DNA of 64,000 nt from an uncultured Gemella sp. (GTDB lineage: Bacteria > Bacillota > Bacilli > Staphylococcales > Gemellaceae): assembly GCA_900555985.1 (NCBI GenBank), contig USNF01000004.1, positions 1 through 64,000 on the forward strand. Direction: 5' to 3'. The notes under the pieces are model-generated. The model made no database searches, had not been told where the DNA came from, and saw only the letters and a program-made list of their open reading frames with translations. Shown here one piece after another: positions 1 to 9,219 of this stretch; the first letter of the stretch is position 1; each line of letters begins with the position of its first letter. A program made the translations under genes and the position numbers.

Positions 1-1698
1 TGAAAGAATTTCGTTTTCAATACCTTGTTTAGATTTGTTGTTATCAACCATAGCTGACATGTATTCGTTACCTACAACAAGAGCACCTTGTACTGCAGAG
101 TAAGTCATACCAACTACTGATACTCCACGTTTACCGATTTCTTCGATGTGTGAAGCAAAGTCGATGTGGTTGTTACCGAATCCTTCAGTTGTAACGATAG
201 CACCATCGATATCCATAGCTTCGATAGTCATACCAACACGTTTAGATACATAGAATTTTTCTGAGTTAGCTTGAGGAGATCCAACTAGTAATACCCCTAC
301 TAAGTCGATTTCTTCGTCAGCCATAGCTTCAAGTACTAATGGTTCACGGTAGTAGTGACGAGAAGTTTCTTTAGAAGCTGGTCCAATACATGTTAATGCG
401 TGGATACCACCGTCTAATACTTCTGTTGGAGCAAGCATTACTGGTAAGTTACCAAGGTCAACGTTTGGTTTAGCACCAAGTGTACCAACTGGTTCTACTG
501 GTAAAATTAAGTTATCGTGCATTGCACCTTGTCCCATGATTTCTTTAACGATTAATACTTTTTTGTTTCCTGGGTGACGGTATTGTTCGATATTGATGTC
601 TCCTACTACTAGGCTTTCATCATCTAATTCTTTAAGAGCTTTACGAATTTCTTCAGTAATGTGGTCGAAAGCTTTGTGAGCAGCTAATGGTCCTGGACGT
701 TCCATGTTAGCTCCTGCTTTGATTGTTACTTGACCTTTAATGAAGATTTCTCCTTTATCTGGAGCACCAGGACGTCCCCACATAATGTTACGTTCTAATT
801 CACCTTCAGAAGATCCGAATTCCCCGATTTGAACTCCGTTAGCATCAGTTCCTGTAAGAACCATTACTACACCTTTAAGTTCACGAGTAACACCGTGTCC
901 GATTTCTCCTTCTTCTTTAACAGCGATTGGTTGAACGTCCATGATTGTTTCACTGTAATTGTCATATTTATCAGGAGTGATGATTTCTAATTTAACATCT
1001 TCTACTAATTCTTCTGACGCAGCAGCTTCTTTACATAAATCTTCTGGTGTTCTTAATACTAAAGTAGTTCCTTGAATTTCAGTTTTTTCTCCAAATACTA
1101 CTTTGTCAATTTTATAGTGTTTAGTTTTTAATGAACGGATGAATTTTGATTCACCTTCATGTTTTTCTTCAGCTTTTGCTTCTGCAGCTGGTGCTGCTTC
1201 TACTACTGCTGATTTCCCTTCAACTACTGCTGCAGCTGGTGCTGGTTGAGCAGCTTGTTGAGCGAATGCTGATAATGGAATTTCAAGGTTAATGTTTTCA
1301 CCTTTTCCAATTTGTAATTTGAATACTCCAGCTGGTGCTGCAGCTTGAGCCGCTGGCGCTGCAACTGGTGCAACTGGCGCTGCTTCTGCAACTTCTGCAG
1401 CTGGCGCTACTTCTTCTTGTTTTTCTTCTGCTTTTTCTTCTCCGCCTTGAACAGCATCAATGATTGCTGGCGTAATAGGTACTAGAGCGTCTGTTGTTTT
1501 AGTTAATTTAGCTCCTAATACTTGTCCGATTGTTAATGCATCATCTGGGAATGATAGTAAACCTGAATCTACTAAATCATCGAATAACCCTGGATCTTCA
1601 AGATTTTCTGGGCTAATTACGATACCTTCCTCAGCTCTGCAACAAAATACCGCTTTGTCATTTAAATGTTCTTTTGCAGTTTCTACTGTAATTGACAT
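1..1698 (-). CDS. prdA: D-proline reductase proprotein PrdA (partial, C-terminus off the left edge)
   Basis: PrdA is the proprotein of D-proline reductase, the Stickland enzyme that reductively opens D-proline to 5-aminovalerate. 566 codons are visible with no stop, so the gene continues beyond base 1. The start at 1698 has a strong GGAGG ribosome site about 8 bases upstream. The protein opens MSITVETAKEHLNDKAVFCC, has Ala/Glu/Pro-rich linkers at roughly residues 85-140 and 160-190, then a conserved enzymatic part. The segment HALTCIGPAS places a Thr-Cys pair at residues 436-437. In this family the proprotein is cleaved at such a Thr-Cys and the Cys becomes the pyruvoyl cofactor. It lies 20 bases after the predicted end of the read-through prdC frame, so the two are probably co-transcribed. 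The selenoprotein subunit PrdB would be expected beyond the left edge. Confidence 0.93.
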   Translation of the reverse strand, partial: MSITVETAKEHLNDKAVFCCRAEEGIVISPENLEDPGLFDDLVDSGLLSFPDDALTIGQVLGAKLTKTTDALVPITPAIIDAVQGGEEKAEEKQEEVAPAAEVAEAAPVAPVAAPAAQAAAPAGVFKLQIGKGENINLEIPLSAFAQQAAQPAPAAAVVEGKSAVVEAAPAAEAKAEEKHEGESKFIRSLKTKHYKIDKVVFGEKTEIQGTTLVLRTPEDLCKEAAASEELVEDVKLEIITPDKYDNYSETIMDVQPIAVKEEGEIGHGVTRELKGVVMVLTGTDANGVQIGEFGSSEGELERNIMWGRPGAPDKGEIFIKGQVTIKAGANMERPGPLAAHKAFDHITEEIRKALKELDDESLVVGDINIEQYRHPGNKKVLIVKEIMGQGAMHDNLILPVEPVGTLGAKPNVDLGNLPVMLAPTEVLDGGIHALTCIGPASKETSRHYYREPLVLEAMADEEIDLVGVLLVGSPQANSEKFYVSKRVGMTIEAMDIDGAIVTTEGFGNNHIDFASHIEEIGKRGVSVVGMTYSAVQGALVVGNEYMSAMVDNNKSKQGIENEILS

Positions 1699-1718
1699 TA
1701 CTTCTAACCTCCAACTAA

Positions 1719-3038
1719 TTATTTATTATTATGTAATTCTAAGCTTTTATAGCTTCTGTATAAATGATGGTCAGTGGCACGAAGGACGTGGTCGGTACTG
1801 TGGTAAACTTTTACTCCTAACCTAGGAGCTACACCTGTAACGGTGTTAGTTCAGTCTTGACAAGTACCAGTAATTACAGCTTTCGCACCATCTTTTTTCA
1901 TTGCTAATACTTTTTCCGCTTGTCCTGGACAGATACCAGGTAGCTCACAACGTAATCTTCCGTTTTTATCTGGTTTCATACGTTTACACATTTGAACAGA
2001 TACTACATCTGCTCCCATTCCTTCAGCTATTTGACGAAGACGTTCTTCTTGGGCACCACATTCACAAATAAGTATTCCTACTTTTTCGCGATCTTGTGGG
2101 AATGGCATTGCCACTAATAATCCCCCAGTTGTTTTATTAATTGGTTCATCTTCTTTAGCTGGGCGTCCTGTGAATGGACCACCGCGAACGATTTCACCGT
2201 GTGGATTAATGTATCCTCCAGCTTTTTCTATAAATACACTAATTGGTAATCCAATTGGTACATTCATGAAAATTTTTGGATCATGAACACGTCCACCGAC
2301 CGTAAGATCTTTATCGATTAATGGTTTATCTAATTCAATAGCTTCTACAATACGTTTAATAGTTTCTACGTTTGAGATAATAGCATTTGCTTCAAGTGGT
2401 AATTGACCAGGTTTTAAAATTACACCTAATGTTTCCCTAACGATAACACGTTCGTCCCCTGCAGGATACATATTTGGTAAAATTTTAATACTGATATTTG
2501 GTTCATCTTTACATGCTTTACCTAGAGCTAATAAAGCTTTACGATATTTAGTTTTAATCGCAATATAACCTTCTTTTGCTCCTGTTAATTCAACAATGTA
2601 TTTTAAACCACGAACCACTTCTTCTGGATGTTCTTCCATGTAACGAACATTGTGTCCTAATACCGGTTCACATTCAGCAGCATTAGCTATTACGTATCCA
2701 CCAGGTATTTTTGCAGATAGTTTGATTCCAGTTGGGAATCCGGCACCACCCACACCTACGATACCAGCGTCTTTAATACGTTGTAGATGATCGTCTGTTG
2801 GTTCTAATTTTACATAGTCATCTGATTGTTCTTTGTCTAATTTAACAATAATATTCATATCATTAATTTCTTCAACAACACCAGATAAACTTGTGTGAAT
2901 ATTAGCACCTAATCCATTAGGAGTCGCAACAAGTTGTCCACGTTTTACATGGTCCCCAACATTAACGATAGGTTGACATGGGCCACCAACATGTTGTTTT
3001 AGCGGAATAGTAATTTTATCAACATTAAACTCTAACAT
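1719..3038 (-). CDS. prdC: PrdC, RnfC-like electron-transfer protein of proline reductase, predicted selenoprotein
   Basis: PrdC is an RnfC-related protein thought to pass electrons to proline reductase. The protein has the RnfC-like N-terminus (QHVGGPCQPIV) and a Gly-rich GVGGAGFPTG nucleotide-binding loop. A normal reading stops at the TGA at 1851-1853, right after GTCQD. Reading through gives CQDU, a CxxU redox motif, followed by about 43 sensible residues to a TAA at 1719-1721, 20 bases before the prdA start. The product would then be 439 residues. PrdC is a known selenoprotein in clostridial prd operons, so I annotate read-through with Sec at the TGA. I chose the ATG at 3038 because GGAGG sits 6-10 bases upstream. 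The upstream TTG at 3059 would place the ribosome site inside the coding region. Confidence 0.85.
1813..1846 (-). promoter_or_regulatory. candidate bacterial SECIS element of prdC
   Basis: Two small hairpins follow the TGA in the mRNA. One has arms ACACC and GGTGT (1831-1846). The next has arms CTCCTA and TAGGAG around a GGU loop (1814-1828), extendable by one G-U pair. The GGU loop lies about 29-31 bases after the UGA, within the distance usual for bacterial SECIS elements, which carry a G/GU in the apical loop. This is a fold by eye only. The first hairpin sits rather close to the UGA. Confidence 0.45.
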
Positions 3039-3100
3039 ACCTTTTCCTCCTTTCAGCAAAATTTATTTACAAGCAGTAGCACGAAACTCCTACTGACTTT

Positions 3101-3129
3101 ATTGTATAACAGTTTCAGAAAATTTGCAA
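3101..3129 (-). promoter_or_regulatory. promoter of prdC-prdA
   Basis: On the minus strand, -35 TTGCAA (3124-3129) and -10 TACAAT (3101-3106) are separated by 17 bases, about 65 bases before the prdC start. The leader contains a small hairpin with arms CAGTAG and CTACTG at about 3075-3095. The rest of the 3060-3433 gap is AT-rich DNA plus the promoter of the plus-strand lipoprotein gene. Confidence 0.6.
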
Positions 3130-3378
3130 AGCTTTTTTTAATTTATTTTTTGAGAAATAAAAAAACTATCCTCTTAATTTTACACATAAACTTTATGGTT
3201 ATCGTTATATGCCCACTTGTATAAGAAAATATTAACAATTTATTTTTTTATTGTAATTGAAAGAGATTATCACTTAAATGAAAAACCTTTTCAAACTTGT
3301 ATATTCATACTTTTTTGATAAATTAGAATTCTAGTATTTTATGTAAACCTTACTCTAAAACTTGAATTATTACACATA

Positions 3379-3407
3379 TTTACAAAATTTAAATACTATA
3401 ATATAAT
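3379..3407 (+). promoter_or_regulatory. promoter of the rhodanese lipoprotein gene
   Basis: -35 TTTACA (3379-3384), 17-base spacer and -10 TATAAT (3402-3407), about 27 bases before the GTG start. Confidence 0.6.
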
Positions 3408-3433
3408 TATAGAGTACAAATAAAAGGAGGAAA

Positions 3434-4855
3434 GTGGTAGGTTACCACATACAATTTAATATGATTAACTTTAAGAAAGCAGGGATTATTTTCTTAGCTT
3501 CCGGATTTGTTCTTAGCGGCTGTACTACAAAAGATAGTAACACAACTAGTACAACAACTGAGAAGAAGGAGATAAAGTCTATTTCACTGGAAGACTTCAC
3601 TAAGAATTTAAGTAACAGCGAGTATCAATTTATAGATACACGTGATGATGAAGCTTATAATGGTTTTAAAGTTGATAACGTGAAAAACGGAGGACACCTT
3701 AAAAATTCTATCCAATATAGTGCATCATTCGTAGGTAAAGTTAACAAAGACAAGGAAGCAAAGTTTGTTAGTGATAAAGGACTTGATAAAAACAAAAAAA
3801 TTGTCGTTTATGATACTAACAAAGATAATATTGAAAAAGTATCAGATAAATTTGCTTCTCTAGGTTACGAGGTTTATAAGTTCGAGGATTATAAAACATT
3901 TGCTGATAACTATGCAAACAAAGCAAATATAGCAGCATACCCTGAATATCAAAACCTTGTCTCTCCTAAATGGGTAAAAGATGTACAAGATGGTAAAAAA
4001 CCTGAAACTTATACAAATAACAGCTATACTATATTTGAAGTTTCTTGGGGAGAGTTAGATAAGGCAAAAGCCTACAAAGAACATATTAAAGGAGCTTATC
4101 ACTTTAATACTGACTGGATAGAAGAAGGGCCAGTTTGGAATCTTCGTTCTGCAGATGAAATCAAAAAGAATTTATTAAAACAAGGTATTACAAGTGATAA
4201 AACTATCATATTATACTCTAGCGATGCATCGGCTGCCTTTCGTGTAAACTGGGCGCTTAAGTGGGCTGGAGTTAAAGATGTACGAGTATTAAACGGAGGA
4301 TTACAAGCTTGGAAAGATGCTGGATATGAAACAGAATCAAACGTAAATACTCCACAAGAAGCTAAAGACTTTGGTGTAAATGTACCAGCTCATCCTGAAT
4401 ACGATATAGCTCGTGCTAAAGAAATGTCTGAAAAAGCCCAAAAAGAAGGAATTAAACTAGTAAGTATTCGTTCTTGGGATGAATACACAGGTAAAACAAG
4501 TGGATATGATTATATCGATAAAAAAGGTGAACCTAAAGGAGCTGTCTATGGATTCTCTGGAACTGATGCTGCTAATATGGATGACTATTACGATCCAGAT
4601 GGTACACTACGTAATCCACAAGAAATTTATAACTTATGGAAAGGCCAAGGTATTTCTGAAACAGATAAGATTGCTGTTTATTGCGGAACTGGGTGGAGAA
4701 ACTCTATTCCTTGGTTTATGACTCAACTAACTGGTCGTGCTAATACATACTTCTACGATGGAGGATGGAATGACTGGCAACTAGATGGTTCTCTACCTGT
4801 AGATGAGAATAAAGATAAAGGTGCTAAACCTGACGCTAAAAATGATTTTAAATAA
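3434..4855 (+). CDS. rhodanese-domain lipoprotein (thiosulfate sulfurtransferase-like)
   Basis: A surface-anchored sulfurtransferase. The N-terminus is a lipoprotein signal peptide with lipobox LSGC (Cys30 from the GTG start), followed by a Ser/Thr/Lys linker. Three rhodanese-like domains can be read, at roughly residues 50-165, 180-300 and 325-450. Only the last carries an active-site Cys loop (AVYCGTGWRNS, Cys417). The first has YDTN and the second YSSDASAAFR at the matching place, so both are probably structural. The start is uncertain: GTG at 3434 has AGGAGG four bases away but lies in a small hairpin, while the ATG at 3461 gives a more typical signal peptide without a nearby ribosome site. 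The physiological sulfur donor and acceptor cannot be told from sequence. Confidence 0.85.
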   Translation: MVGYHIQFNMINFKKAGIIFLASGFVLSGCTTKDSNTTSTTTEKKEIKSISLEDFTKNLSNSEYQFIDTRDDEAYNGFKVDNVKNGGHLKNSIQYSASFVGKVNKDKEAKFVSDKGLDKNKKIVVYDTNKDNIEKVSDKFASLGYEVYKFEDYKTFADNYANKANIAAYPEYQNLVSPKWVKDVQDGKKPETYTNNSYTIFEVSWGELDKAKAYKEHIKGAYHFNTDWIEEGPVWNLRSADEIKKNLLKQGITSDKTIILYSSDASAAFRVNWALKWAGVKDVRVLNGGLQAWKDAGYETESNVNTPQEAKDFGVNVPAHPEYDIARAKEMSEKAQKEGIKLVSIRSWDEYTGKTSGYDYIDKKGEPKGAVYGFSGTDAANMDDYYDPDGTLRNPQEIYNLWKGQGISETDKIAVYCGTGWRNSIPWFMTQLTGRANTYFYDGGWNDWQLDGSLPVDENKDKGAKPDAKNDFK

Positions 4856-4862
4856 GAACAAT

Positions 4863-4902
4863 AAAAGAACTTATCCATATTTTACGATGGATAAGTTCTT
4901 TT
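4863..4902. terminator. bidirectional terminator
   Basis: A perfect 16-base-pair hairpin with an 8-base loop and A/T tails on both sides. It sits between the convergent rhodanese lipoprotein and Nudix genes and overlaps the Nudix stop codon by two bases. Confidence 0.85.
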
Positions 4903-5371
4903 ATAAAATCTTCCAATTATTATATACTACTTTATCTAAGATAGCTTCATCATTACTAAGTTCCTGTACTAATTTCAAAATAACTGGAGATGCATTACTT
5001 ATATCTAATTTTTCCAAGTTAATCCAATAGACTCCACTAGAATCATTTAATTCATCAACAAGTTTTTCTAAAACTTCATCTTGTTGTTCAAAATTAACAT
5101 CTACATCATAAAACACCATAATATGATGTACCGTACGATTTTTTTCTTCTACAAATATATCATAAACCCTACAATTTCTGTAGTTTTCTATTTGATAACC
5201 TGTTTCTTCTTTAAATTCTCGAATTAACGTTTCTGTAAATCCCTCGTTTCCTTTTTGACTACCTCCAGGTAAATCGAATCTATTTCTGTATGGGCCTTTT
5301 TCTTTTTTTATACATAATAGTCTATTATCTTTAATACAAATTCCATAAATTCCAATGTGATTAACAATCAT
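4901..5371 (-). CDS. Nudix hydrolase
   Basis: A small (156 residue) Nudix-fold hydrolase that would cleave a nucleoside diphosphate linked to another group. The Nudix box is clear at about residues 36-58: GGSQKGNEGFTETLIREF followed by KEETGY, matching Gx5Ex7REUxEExGU. The substrate cannot be inferred; small Nudix proteins of this type act on oxidised nucleotides, NDP-sugars or others. The gene stands alone, separated from galU upstream by a terminator and facing the rhodanese gene. Confidence 0.85.
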   Translation of the reverse strand: MIVNHIGIYGICIKDNRLLCIKKEKGPYRNRFDLPGGSQKGNEGFTETLIREFKEETGYQIENYRNCRVYDIFVEEKNRTVHHIMVFYDVDVNFEQQDEVLEKLVDELNDSSGVYWINLEKLDISNASPVILKLVQELSNDEAILDKVVYNNWKIL

Positions 5372-5390
5372 AGTTACACCTCTATAGTTT

Positions 5391-5421
5391 AAAAAAAGCG
5401 ATGTTAAATTACATCGCTTTA
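5391..5421 (-). terminator. terminator of galU
   Basis: A 10-base-pair hairpin (arms AAAGCGATGT and ACATCGCTTT) followed on the minus strand by a run of T, just after the galU stop. Confidence 0.8.
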
Positions 5422-5424
5422 ATC

Positions 5425-6300
5425 TTATTCTAATTCACTTAATTTTTCTTTTAAGAATGGAACTAGTTCATCCTTAAGATCACTCTTCAATGCAAAGTCT
5501 ATTGTAGTTTTAACGAAACCAATAGTTTCCCCTACATCATAACGTGCCCCATCAAAATCATAAGCATAAACTTTTTCTTCTTCATTTAACATTTGGATAG
5601 CGTCTGTTAATTGCACTTCTCCACCGATACCAATATGTTTTTTCTCTAAATGTTTGAAGATTCCTGGATTTAGAATATAACGTCCCATTATTGCTAAATT
5701 AGATGGTGCAGTCCCTGGAGCAGGTTTTTCTACGAAAGTTTCAACTTCGTATAATTTTCCTTCATGACTTTTTGGAGCTATAACACCATATCTATGTGTT
5801 TGGTTTTCAGGAACAGTTTGTACTCCAATAACTGAGCATCCTGTTTTTTCTGATTCATCCATAAGTTGTTTTATTGCAGGACGTTCTTTGTTGATTACAA
5901 CATCATCCCCTAATAATACTGCAAATGGTTCATCTCCAATAAAACTACGAGCTGTAAGGATCGCATCCCCTAGACCTGCCATTTCTCTTTGACGAACGTA
6001 ATGAATTTTTGCTAAAGTAGTTGGGTATTTTACTTTTTCTAAAAGTTCTAATTTACCTTTATTTTCTAATTCTACTTCAAGCTCAACATTTCTGTCGAAA
6101 TGGTCTTCTATTGCTCTTTTTTGTTTTCCTGTTACTATTATTATATCTTCTATCCCAGCTTTTACTGCTTCTTCTACTATATATTGAATAGTAGGAGTAT
6201 CAATGATTGGCAACATTTCCTTTGGTAAAGCTTTAGTAGCTGGAAGGAATCTTGTTCCATACCCTGCTGCTGGAATGATTGCTTTTCTTACTTTTTTCAT
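5425..6300 (-). CDS. galU: UTP--glucose-1-phosphate uridylyltransferase GalU/GtaB
   Basis: Makes UDP-glucose from UTP and glucose-1-phosphate in the cytoplasm, feeding wall polymer and glycolipid synthesis. At 291 residues it has the normal family length. The N-terminal nucleotidyltransferase signature [20 protein letters not shown] is at residues 11-30, and GLGDAI and VEKP segments follow. It has its own promoter and terminator, so it is monocistronic. GalE in this window (15.4 kb) would use its product. Confidence 0.96.
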   Translation of the reverse strand: MKKVRKAIIPAAGYGTRFLPATKALPKEMLPIIDTPTIQYIVEEAVKAGIEDIIIVTGKQKRAIEDHFDRNVELEVELENKGKLELLEKVKYPTTLAKIHYVRQREMAGLGDAILTARSFIGDEPFAVLLGDDVVINKERPAIKQLMDESEKTGCSVIGVQTVPENQTHRYGVIAPKSHEGKLYEVETFVEKPAPGTAPSNLAIMGRYILNPGIFKHLEKKHIGIGGEVQLTDAIQMLNEEEKVYAYDFDGARYDVGETIGFVKTTIDFALKSDLKDELVPFLKEKLSELE

Positions 6301-6336
6301 ATATTCACCTATGTTTCTCTAAATTTCAACAGAACT

Positions 6337-6365
6337 ATGATAACATGTTTTTACTTTTTTAGCAA
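6337..6365 (-). promoter_or_regulatory. promoter of galU
   Basis: -35 TTGCTA (6360-6365), 17-base spacer, -10 TATCAT (6337-6342), with the galU start 37 bases further on. Confidence 0.6.
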
Positions 6366-6551
6366 ATAATATTTACTATTTTTACAATAAATCAAACATT
6401 TTTATCAAAGTTTTTTAAAGTTAAAAAATTTAAAAATTCTGTTTTCATAATGTTTCTTATCTTTATCATTTTTGAAAATAAACATTTTACGAACAATAAA
6501 GATATTATAAGTCTATTATGAGAACATATCTCCCCCATAATTTTCTATATA

Positions 6552-7973
6552 CTAAGTATTACTTACTGCCTGTACAACTATTTCTGTTGTTTTTTCTTTA
6601 CCATCACGGTAATATGTTACTTTAACAGTATCACCTATTTTAGCTTTTTCGAATAAGAATTTTCTAACAGCTGCTACATCTTTAACTTCCGTATCATTCA
6701 ACTTAGTTATTACATCATATTTTCCTAATCCTGCTTTAGCTGCCGGAGTACCACTTTCAACTGAACGAACTACTACCCCTTGCTTTCCTTCATATTTTAA
6801 TTGAGATTTTACAGTATCGTTAGCAATAGTATTTACCGAAACTAACTGAACACCCATTGCAGGACGAACTACTTTACCTGATTTCTCAAGTTGCTCTGTA
6901 ATTAACTTAACCTCATTAGAAGGAATTCCAAATCCGATACCTTCCGCACTAACATTAGAAGTTGCTTTGGCAATTTTAGATTCATTGATTCCTATAAGTT
7001 TACCTTCATTATTAATTAGCGCACCACCACTATTACCTGGGTTAATTGCAGCATCTGTTTGAATAACTGTTTGGTTCCAGTCTACAGTTCCATCTCCATC
7101 AACATCCATAGGAATCTGACGATTTACCGCTGAAACTATACCTTTTGTTACAGTATTTGAAAAACTAAGGTCTAACGGTGAACCAATCGCAAAGGCAGTT
7201 TCACCTACCGCTATGTCATCACTATTCGCAAAGTCCATAGTAGTTGTTACATTATCACCATTTATTTTTAATACAGCTAAGTCTGTCCAAACATCTGTTC
7301 CAACTAGTTCTGCATTTACATTAGTACCATCACTTAATATAACAGCTAACTTCTTAGCTCCTTTAACTACGTGATTATTAGTAACTACATATGCAGTGTT
7401 ACCAGTTTTTTTGTAAATAACACCACTACCTGTAGAAGCTGTTTTTAAATCACCCGAATTAGAGTTATTGCTATTAGAATTGTTATTAGATTTATTTTTT
7501 GAATTTCCACCTAAAATTGAATCTAAGTTATTGCTGTTAGTTTGATAGTTAACTACTGATACTACTGCATCTTTAGCTTTTGATATTGCATTAACCGTTA
7601 ATTGTTGGTTATCCTTATCTTCTTTTGTCGCAGTAACTGAAGACTTCAAGGCGCTACCTGTACCTGTAACAGCTTGTGCACCGAAAACGCTAGTAGCTCC
7701 TAGCGCAAATGCTGCAAATACAGTTAAAAATAATTTGCCATAATTTTTATTTTGTTTTGGTTCTTGAATACCTTGTTCTTCTTCAAAATCTTGATTTTCT
7801 TCAAAATATTTTTCATTATCAAAATCTTCAAATCCCTCATTATTTTGATCATAATATTGTTGTTGAACATTATTTTGATTATTAACTTGTTGGTTATTTA
7901 CTTGATTTTGATTATTAAATTGTTGATTATTATTTTCTAAGTTTTGATTATTTTGGTTATCTCTATTATCCAT
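6552..7973 (-). CDS. htrA: HtrA/DegP-like membrane-anchored serine protease
   Basis: A trypsin-fold quality-control protease acting outside the membrane on misfolded or secreted proteins. I take the ATG at 7973 (473 residues), which has AAGGAGGG upstream; the longer frame to 8057 has none. The protein has an extreme Asn/Gln-rich cytoplasmic tail (residues 1-50), an acidic stretch, one membrane segment (about 78-98), then the protease domain. The catalytic triad is visible as TNNHVV (His), TDLAVLKI (Asp) and GNSGGAL (Ser). A single C-terminal PDZ domain follows. The Asn/Gln tail is unusually low in complexity. Confidence 0.93.
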   Translation of the reverse strand: MDNRDNQNNQNLENNNQQFNNQNQVNNQQVNNQNNVQQQYYDQNNEGFEDFDNEKYFEENQDFEEEQGIQEPKQNKNYGKLFLTVFAAFALGATSVFGAQAVTGTGSALKSSVTATKEDKDNQQLTVNAISKAKDAVVSVVNYQTNSNNLDSILGGNSKNKSNNNSNSNNSNSGDLKTASTGSGVIYKKTGNTAYVVTNNHVVKGAKKLAVILSDGTNVNAELVGTDVWTDLAVLKINGDNVTTTMDFANSDDIAVGETAFAIGSPLDLSFSNTVTKGIVSAVNRQIPMDVDGDGTVDWNQTVIQTDAAINPGNSGGALINNEGKLIGINESKIAKATSNVSAEGIGFGIPSNEVKLITEQLEKSGKVVRPAMGVQLVSVNTIANDTVKSQLKYEGKQGVVVRSVESGTPAAKAGLGKYDVITKLNDTEVKDVAAVRKFLFEKAKIGDTVKVTYYRDGKEKTTEIVVQAVSNT

Positions 7974-8016
7974 AAAATCCCTCCTTATACTAATATCTAT
8001 AAGATAGTATATTCTA

Positions 8017-8046
8017 ATTATACATCTTGTAGTACTATTAGTACAA
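8017..8046 (-). promoter_or_regulatory. htrA promoter with overlapping palindrome
   Basis: -35 TTGTAC (8041-8046), 18-base spacer and -10 TATAAT (8017-8022). A perfect 13-base palindrome, GTACTATTAGTAC (8032-8044), covers part of the -35 and the spacer, where a regulator could bind. Confidence 0.55.
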
Positions 8047-8169
8047 TTAATTTTCACTATATTTTTCGGTACATTTACATATTATCAGTGTGAGTTAAAA
8101 CAAAGTTTAAAGAAATTGTAAAGTTTTCTACCCTATAATTTTATAAAAAAAATAAAGTACCTCAGTACC

Positions 8170-8580
8170 TTATTTCAATTTTAAAGTAAAAAATTGTAAA
8201 AATCTAAGTAGATTAAATAGACAAAAAAAGATTACCCAGTAATAATAAATAAATATACTATCTGCATTACAGGCTAAAATAGTATATGCCCCTATACCCG
8301 TCAGTACTAGATTCACTAAGAAAGTCTCAACATGTTTTTTGGATCTTATTACTATAAATAACTGTATTAATATCATAATTGAAAGTGCTAAAACTATTAA
8401 TTTTATATTTGTATCCGTAAAGTACTTAGGAAATTTATAAATATTTTTAGCCATTATATGTCTGATCATACCCATTTTTCTTTCAGAATAATAATACCAC
8501 CCAGAAATCATAACTATTAAAATTACTTCTAATAAAGTAATTAACCTATGCGTTTTTTTATATTTTATATTTTTCAACAT
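8170..8580 (-). CDS. small polytopic membrane protein of unknown function
   Basis: I do not recognise this 136-residue protein. It has a basic N-terminus (MLKNIKYKKTHR) and about four hydrophobic segments at residues 14-30, 58-78, 85-104 and 108-130. There are no conserved polar motifs I can name. It lies between htrA and the divergent 8695 membrane protein gene. A weak AT-rich hairpin near 8155-8180 may end the transcript. Confidence 0.6.
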   Translation of the reverse strand: MLKNIKYKKTHRLITLLEVILIVMISGWYYYSERKMGMIRHIMAKNIYKFPKYFTDTNIKLIVLALSIMILIQLFIVIRSKKHVETFLVNLVLTGIGAYTILACNADSIFIYYYWVIFFCLFNLLRFLQFFTLKLK

Positions 8581-8694
8581 TTAACTCTCCTTGTTTTAAA
8601 TTGCTTAAAATGATATAATTACTTAATATTATATAGAAAAAAAGAAATTTTATCAACAAATCCTCAAAGTTGATAAATAAGAAGGGATTTACTT

Positions 8695-9219
8695 ATGAAT
8701 AAAAAATATTCAATTTTATTATCTATTCTACTTTTAGTTTTTACGTTTTTATATACTTTTAAAATAAACTTTGATTTAAGCCAAAAACTAAATGTTATGA
8801 ATCTTATCATAATACTGATTGTTCTTGTTTTATGGCTATTCTCAGGGTATTTATTAATACTAAAAGATATATTCAAAAGTTCTGAAAGAGAGCATAATGG
8901 TATAGTGCTTGTTTATGTATTGTTAGGAATTATATTCTTCTATTATAATCCCTTCCCAAGACCAGAAAGCTTCAATATCGAACTACCAAGAATTACTTAC
9001 TTTATAGTAACATTATTAACCTTTATCTTCTTTATAATAATTTTTAGAAAAGATAAGTTACTTACACTAATATTCGCAGTGTTCATTCCATTTTCTGTTC
9101 AAAGCTATCTAGTAAATGTTCTTAATAACACTAGTTATACAGATTATACTATCTATATCGTAATATTATTTATTGCGATTGCATATGGAATAAACTTTAT
9201 TACAGACAAAAATCGTTAG
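8695..9219 (+). CDS. polytopic membrane protein of unknown function
   Basis: An unrecognised 174-residue membrane protein with about six hydrophobic segments from the N-terminus on (ILLSILLLVFTFLYTF first). AAGAAGGGA precedes the ATG at a fitting distance. Its stop codon falls inside the terminator hairpin at 9209-9236. It is divergent from the other small membrane protein at 8170, suggesting a shared control region of about 115 bases. Confidence 0.6.
   Translation: MNKKYSILLSILLLVFTFLYTFKINFDLSQKLNVMNLIIILIVLVLWLFSGYLLILKDIFKSSEREHNGIVLVYVLLGIIFFYYNPFPRPESFNIELPRITYFIVTLLTFIFFIIIFRKDKLLTLIFAVFIPFSVQSYLVNVLNNTSYTDYTIYIVILFIAIAYGINFITDKNR

Noticed and set aside
1460..1825. Plus-strand ORF of 121 codons
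   Set aside because: It lies opposite the N-terminus of prdA and the tail of prdC, with low-complexity shadow sequence.
1851..3059. prdC as a 402-codon protein ending at the TGA
   Set aside because: The frame after the TGA is protein-like, completes a CxxU motif and ends just before prdA, as expected for a selenoprotein.
7752..7940. Plus-strand hydrophobic ORF of 62 codons
   Set aside because: It is the complement of the Asn/Gln-rich tail of HtrA.
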